Assembly: GCA_965116355.1 (NCBI GenBank)
Contig: OZ220679.1
Span: forward strand, 1,860,001-1,924,000
Direction: 5' to 3'
Length of the DNA stretch: 64,000 nucleotides
DNA from: UBA1127 sp965116355
Lineage (GTDB): Bacteria; Chloroflexota; Dehalococcoidia; Lucifugimonadales; UBA1127
Part shown: one piece after another, positions 62,457-64,000 of the stretch
Layout of the letters: the number at the start of each line of letters is the position of its first letter
How positions within the stretch are numbered: position 1 is the first letter of the stretch
Program-made: the position numbers and the translations under genes
Notes under the pieces: generated by a model
Database searches by the model: none
What the model saw: only the letters and a program-made list of their open reading frames with translations
Told to the model about the DNA's origin: nothing

Positions 62457-63014
62457 GTGGCGCTTCGGATAATTGGCGGCAACGCCAAAGGCCGTGCACT
62501 GCAATCCCCCAGCGGGGCTCGAACTCGACCTACGTCCAACCTCGTGCGCTCCGCCATCTTCTCCATGCTTGAGCCGTACCTGGACGGCGCGCGCGTGCTC
62601 GACCTCTTCTCCGGCACCGGCGCCCTGGGCATGGAGGCCCTGAGCCGCGGCGCCGAGTGGGTGGACTTCATGGAGCGCGACGCCCGGCAGTGCGAGGCGA
62701 TCACCGGCTCCCTTCGCAGCCTGGAATATGCCGCGCGCGGGCGTGTGCACCGCACACAGGCGGAGCGGGCGCCGGACCTGCTGGACGGCCCGTACAACGT
62801 CATCCTCATGGACCCGCCCTACACCTACAGGAGCCTTGTGCCGCTCATCGAGCGCATTGGCGACTCTGGCCTGGCGGCCGACGGCGGCGTTGTCGCGGTC
62901 GAACACTCGCGCCACCAGGAGCTGCCGGCGGAGATCGACGGCCTGACGTGCCTCAGGCAGCGGCGCTATGGCGAGACCATGGTGACCCTCTACCACCGGG
63001 GGGAAGCCGCATGA
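62457..63014 (+). CDS. rsmD: 16S rRNA (guanine(966)-N(2))-methyltransferase
   Basis: 185 residues from GTG 62457, with GGAGGAG upstream. RsmD pattern: LRIIGGNAKGRALQSPSGAR, RPTSNLVRSAIFSML, SAM motif VLDLFSGTGALGMEALSRGA and catalytic NVILMDPPYTY. Modifies G966 of 16S rRNA. Followed by coaD with a 4-bp ATGA overlap, the common rsmD-coaD arrangement. Confidence 0.95.
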   Translation: MALRIIGGNAKGRALQSPSGARTRPTSNLVRSAIFSMLEPYLDGARVLDLFSGTGALGMEALSRGAEWVDFMERDARQCEAITGSLRSLEYAARGRVHRTQAERAPDLLDGPYNVILMDPPYTYRSLVPLIERIGDSGLAADGGVVAVEHSRHQELPAEIDGLTCLRQRRYGETMVTLYHRGEAA

Positions 63015-63496
63015 CCACGGCGTTGTACATGGGCACCTTTGACCCGATCACCAATGGCCACCTGGACATTGCCAGACGAGCCGCGTTGCTCTTCGACAAG
63101 GTCATCGTGGCCGTTTATGCGGGATCGCTCAAATCCGTCATGTTCTCCACAGAGGAGAGGCTGGACCTGTGCCAGAAGGCGCTGGCGGACATCGAGAATG
63201 CCGAGGCTGTGGCGTTCAGCGGCCTCGTCGTCAACTTCGCCCAGTCGATACACGCGGACGTCATGCTTCGCGGGCTGCGCGCGGGCGCCGACTTTGAGCA
63301 AGAGTTCGACATGACGCTGATGAACAAGAAGCTGGCGCCGCACCTGGAGACGGTGTTCTTGATGACCAACATCGAGTGGCAGTTCCTGAGTTCGTCCCGC
63401 ATCAAAGAGGTAGCCGCGCTTGGCGCAGACGTCTCCGGCCTGGTAACCCCGGAAGTGGCCGAGGCGCTGAGGGCCAAGCTGAATAACAGGGCCTAG
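63011..63496 (+). CDS. coaD: Phosphopantetheine adenylyltransferase
   Basis: 161 residues. Penultimate step of coenzyme A synthesis: transfers AMP to 4'-phosphopantetheine. Nucleotidyltransferase motif YMGTFDPITNGHLDIARRA (the GHxD-type histidines), RGLRAGADFEQEF, and C-terminal FLSSSRIKEVAALGADVSGL with the ISSSxIK-like motif. Overlaps rsmD by 4 bp. Confidence 0.97.
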   Translation: MTTALYMGTFDPITNGHLDIARRAALLFDKVIVAVYAGSLKSVMFSTEERLDLCQKALADIENAEAVAFSGLVVNFAQSIHADVMLRGLRAGADFEQEFDMTLMNKKLAPHLETVFLMTNIEWQFLSSSRIKEVAALGADVSGLVTPEVAEALRAKLNNRA

Positions 63497-63522
63497 AAGG
63501 GCCGGTAGATAAAGGAGGCGCA

Positions 63523-64000
63523 ATGGACCTTTTGAACCTGGTAGACAAACTGGAATCCATGGCTACAGCCAGCGGCAAGTTCCCTGGCACCCGGAAGATC
63601 ATGATCGAGCAGGACAAGCTGCTCGAGCTGGTCGACCAGATGCGGCTGGGGATCCCGCGGGACGTCGTGGAGGCCGAGGAACTGATGGCGCGCCGGGAGG
63701 CCATCATCAACCAGTCGCTGCTGGACGCCCGCCGCATCAAGAGCTCCGCCGAGGAAGAGGGCCGGAACAAGGTGCACGACAGCGAGATCGTGTCGCAGGC
63801 CCACAAGAAGGCGGAGGAGATGGTGATGGAGGCGCAGGAGCAGGCCGACGGCATCGTCATGGACGCGCAGAAGAAGGCGCACCGGCTGATGCAGGACGCC
63901 CAGTCCTTCGCCGACCAGCGATTCGAGGAAGCCAACCAGTACGCGCACGAGACGCTGTACCACCTTGAGATGCACCTCTCCACGGTGCTCAACAGCGTTC
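63523..64000 (+). CDS. Coiled-coil protein (ATP synthase b/DivIVA-like helices), cut by window end
   Basis: At least 159 residues from ATG 63523, which follows AAAGGAGG; no stop before the window edge. After a short N-terminal segment (MDLLNLVDKLESMATASGKF, PGTRKIMIEQDKLLELVDQM) it is a long charged helix (AEELMARREAIINQSLLDAR, MVMEAQEQADGIVMDAQKKA, HRLMQDAQSFADQRFEEANQ). Resembles coiled-coil proteins often found after coaD in related bacteria; function unknown, possibly envelope or division-related. Confidence 0.75.
   Translation, partial: MDLLNLVDKLESMATASGKFPGTRKIMIEQDKLLELVDQMRLGIPRDVVEAEELMARREAIINQSLLDARRIKSSAEEEGRNKVHDSEIVSQAHKKAEEMVMEAQEQADGIVMDAQKKAHRLMQDAQSFADQRFEEANQYAHETLYHLEMHLSTVLNSV

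Overview
The window is a dense, GC-rich bacterial chromosome segment with short intergenic gaps, many 4-base ATGA/GTGA gene overlaps and several apparently leaderless promoters. The gene mix (luciferase-like flavin oxidoreductase, DUF362 protein, threonyl-tRNA synthetase without a TGS domain, squalene genes, FN3/PTATPTP surface-protein remnants, and coaD next to a coiled-coil protein) suggests Chloroflexota, probably a Dehalococcoidia or SAR202-like lineage. That placement is inference; no rRNA is present.

Layout. 1-21.7 kb: two tandem zinc alcohol dehydrogenases, an inositol-3-phosphate synthase with an N-terminal helix-turn-helix, a hydrolase, a flavin oxidoreductase, an MFS exporter, an ECF sigma factor with a membrane partner, a DUF255 thioredoxin-fold protein, a voltage-gated cation channel, a MacB/FtsX-type ABC pair and two ABC substrate-binding lipoproteins. 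21.7-24.5 kb: a decaying stretch with remnants of two ABC ATPases, a frameshifted phosphoesterase coupled to a tyrosine phosphatase, and a broken FN3 surface protein, bordered by tRNA-Val and tRNA-Met. 24.9-32.4 kb: thrS, prfA, prmC, an AEC transporter, an SDR, an MFS protein and three tRNAs. 32.4-40 kb: a divergent pair of small regulators, a large secreted protein whose frame breaks in a homopolymer, and a repeat-rich gap before a DUF362 gene. 40-50.2 kb (minus strand): a ubiE-type methyltransferase and epimerase, an aldolase/kinase/2-hydroxyacid dehydrogenase sugar cluster, and a prenyl synthase-hpnC-hpnD-hpnE squalene operon. 50.5-53 kb: tRNA-Glu, a small Cys-containing protein, two selenoprotein genes, an OsmC protein and tag. 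53-64 kb: a DRTGG protein, rpoC, rpoB, rsmD, coaD and a coiled-coil protein running off the end.

The main discovery candidate is at 50975-51669. A ferredoxin-thioredoxin reductase (FTR) catalytic-chain homologue has two in-frame UGA codons, and the next gene, a glutaredoxin-like protein, has one. The two UGAs in the FTR fall exactly where the redox-active cysteines belong, while all four iron-sulfur ligand cysteines stay as cysteine codons. The glutaredoxin reads U-G-P-C. Each UGA is followed about 20 nt later by a hairpin that fits bacterial SECIS rules. I read this as a selenocysteine redox relay with a predicted diselenide-type FTR active site. UGA is an ordinary stop in neighbouring genes, and no sel genes lie in this window.
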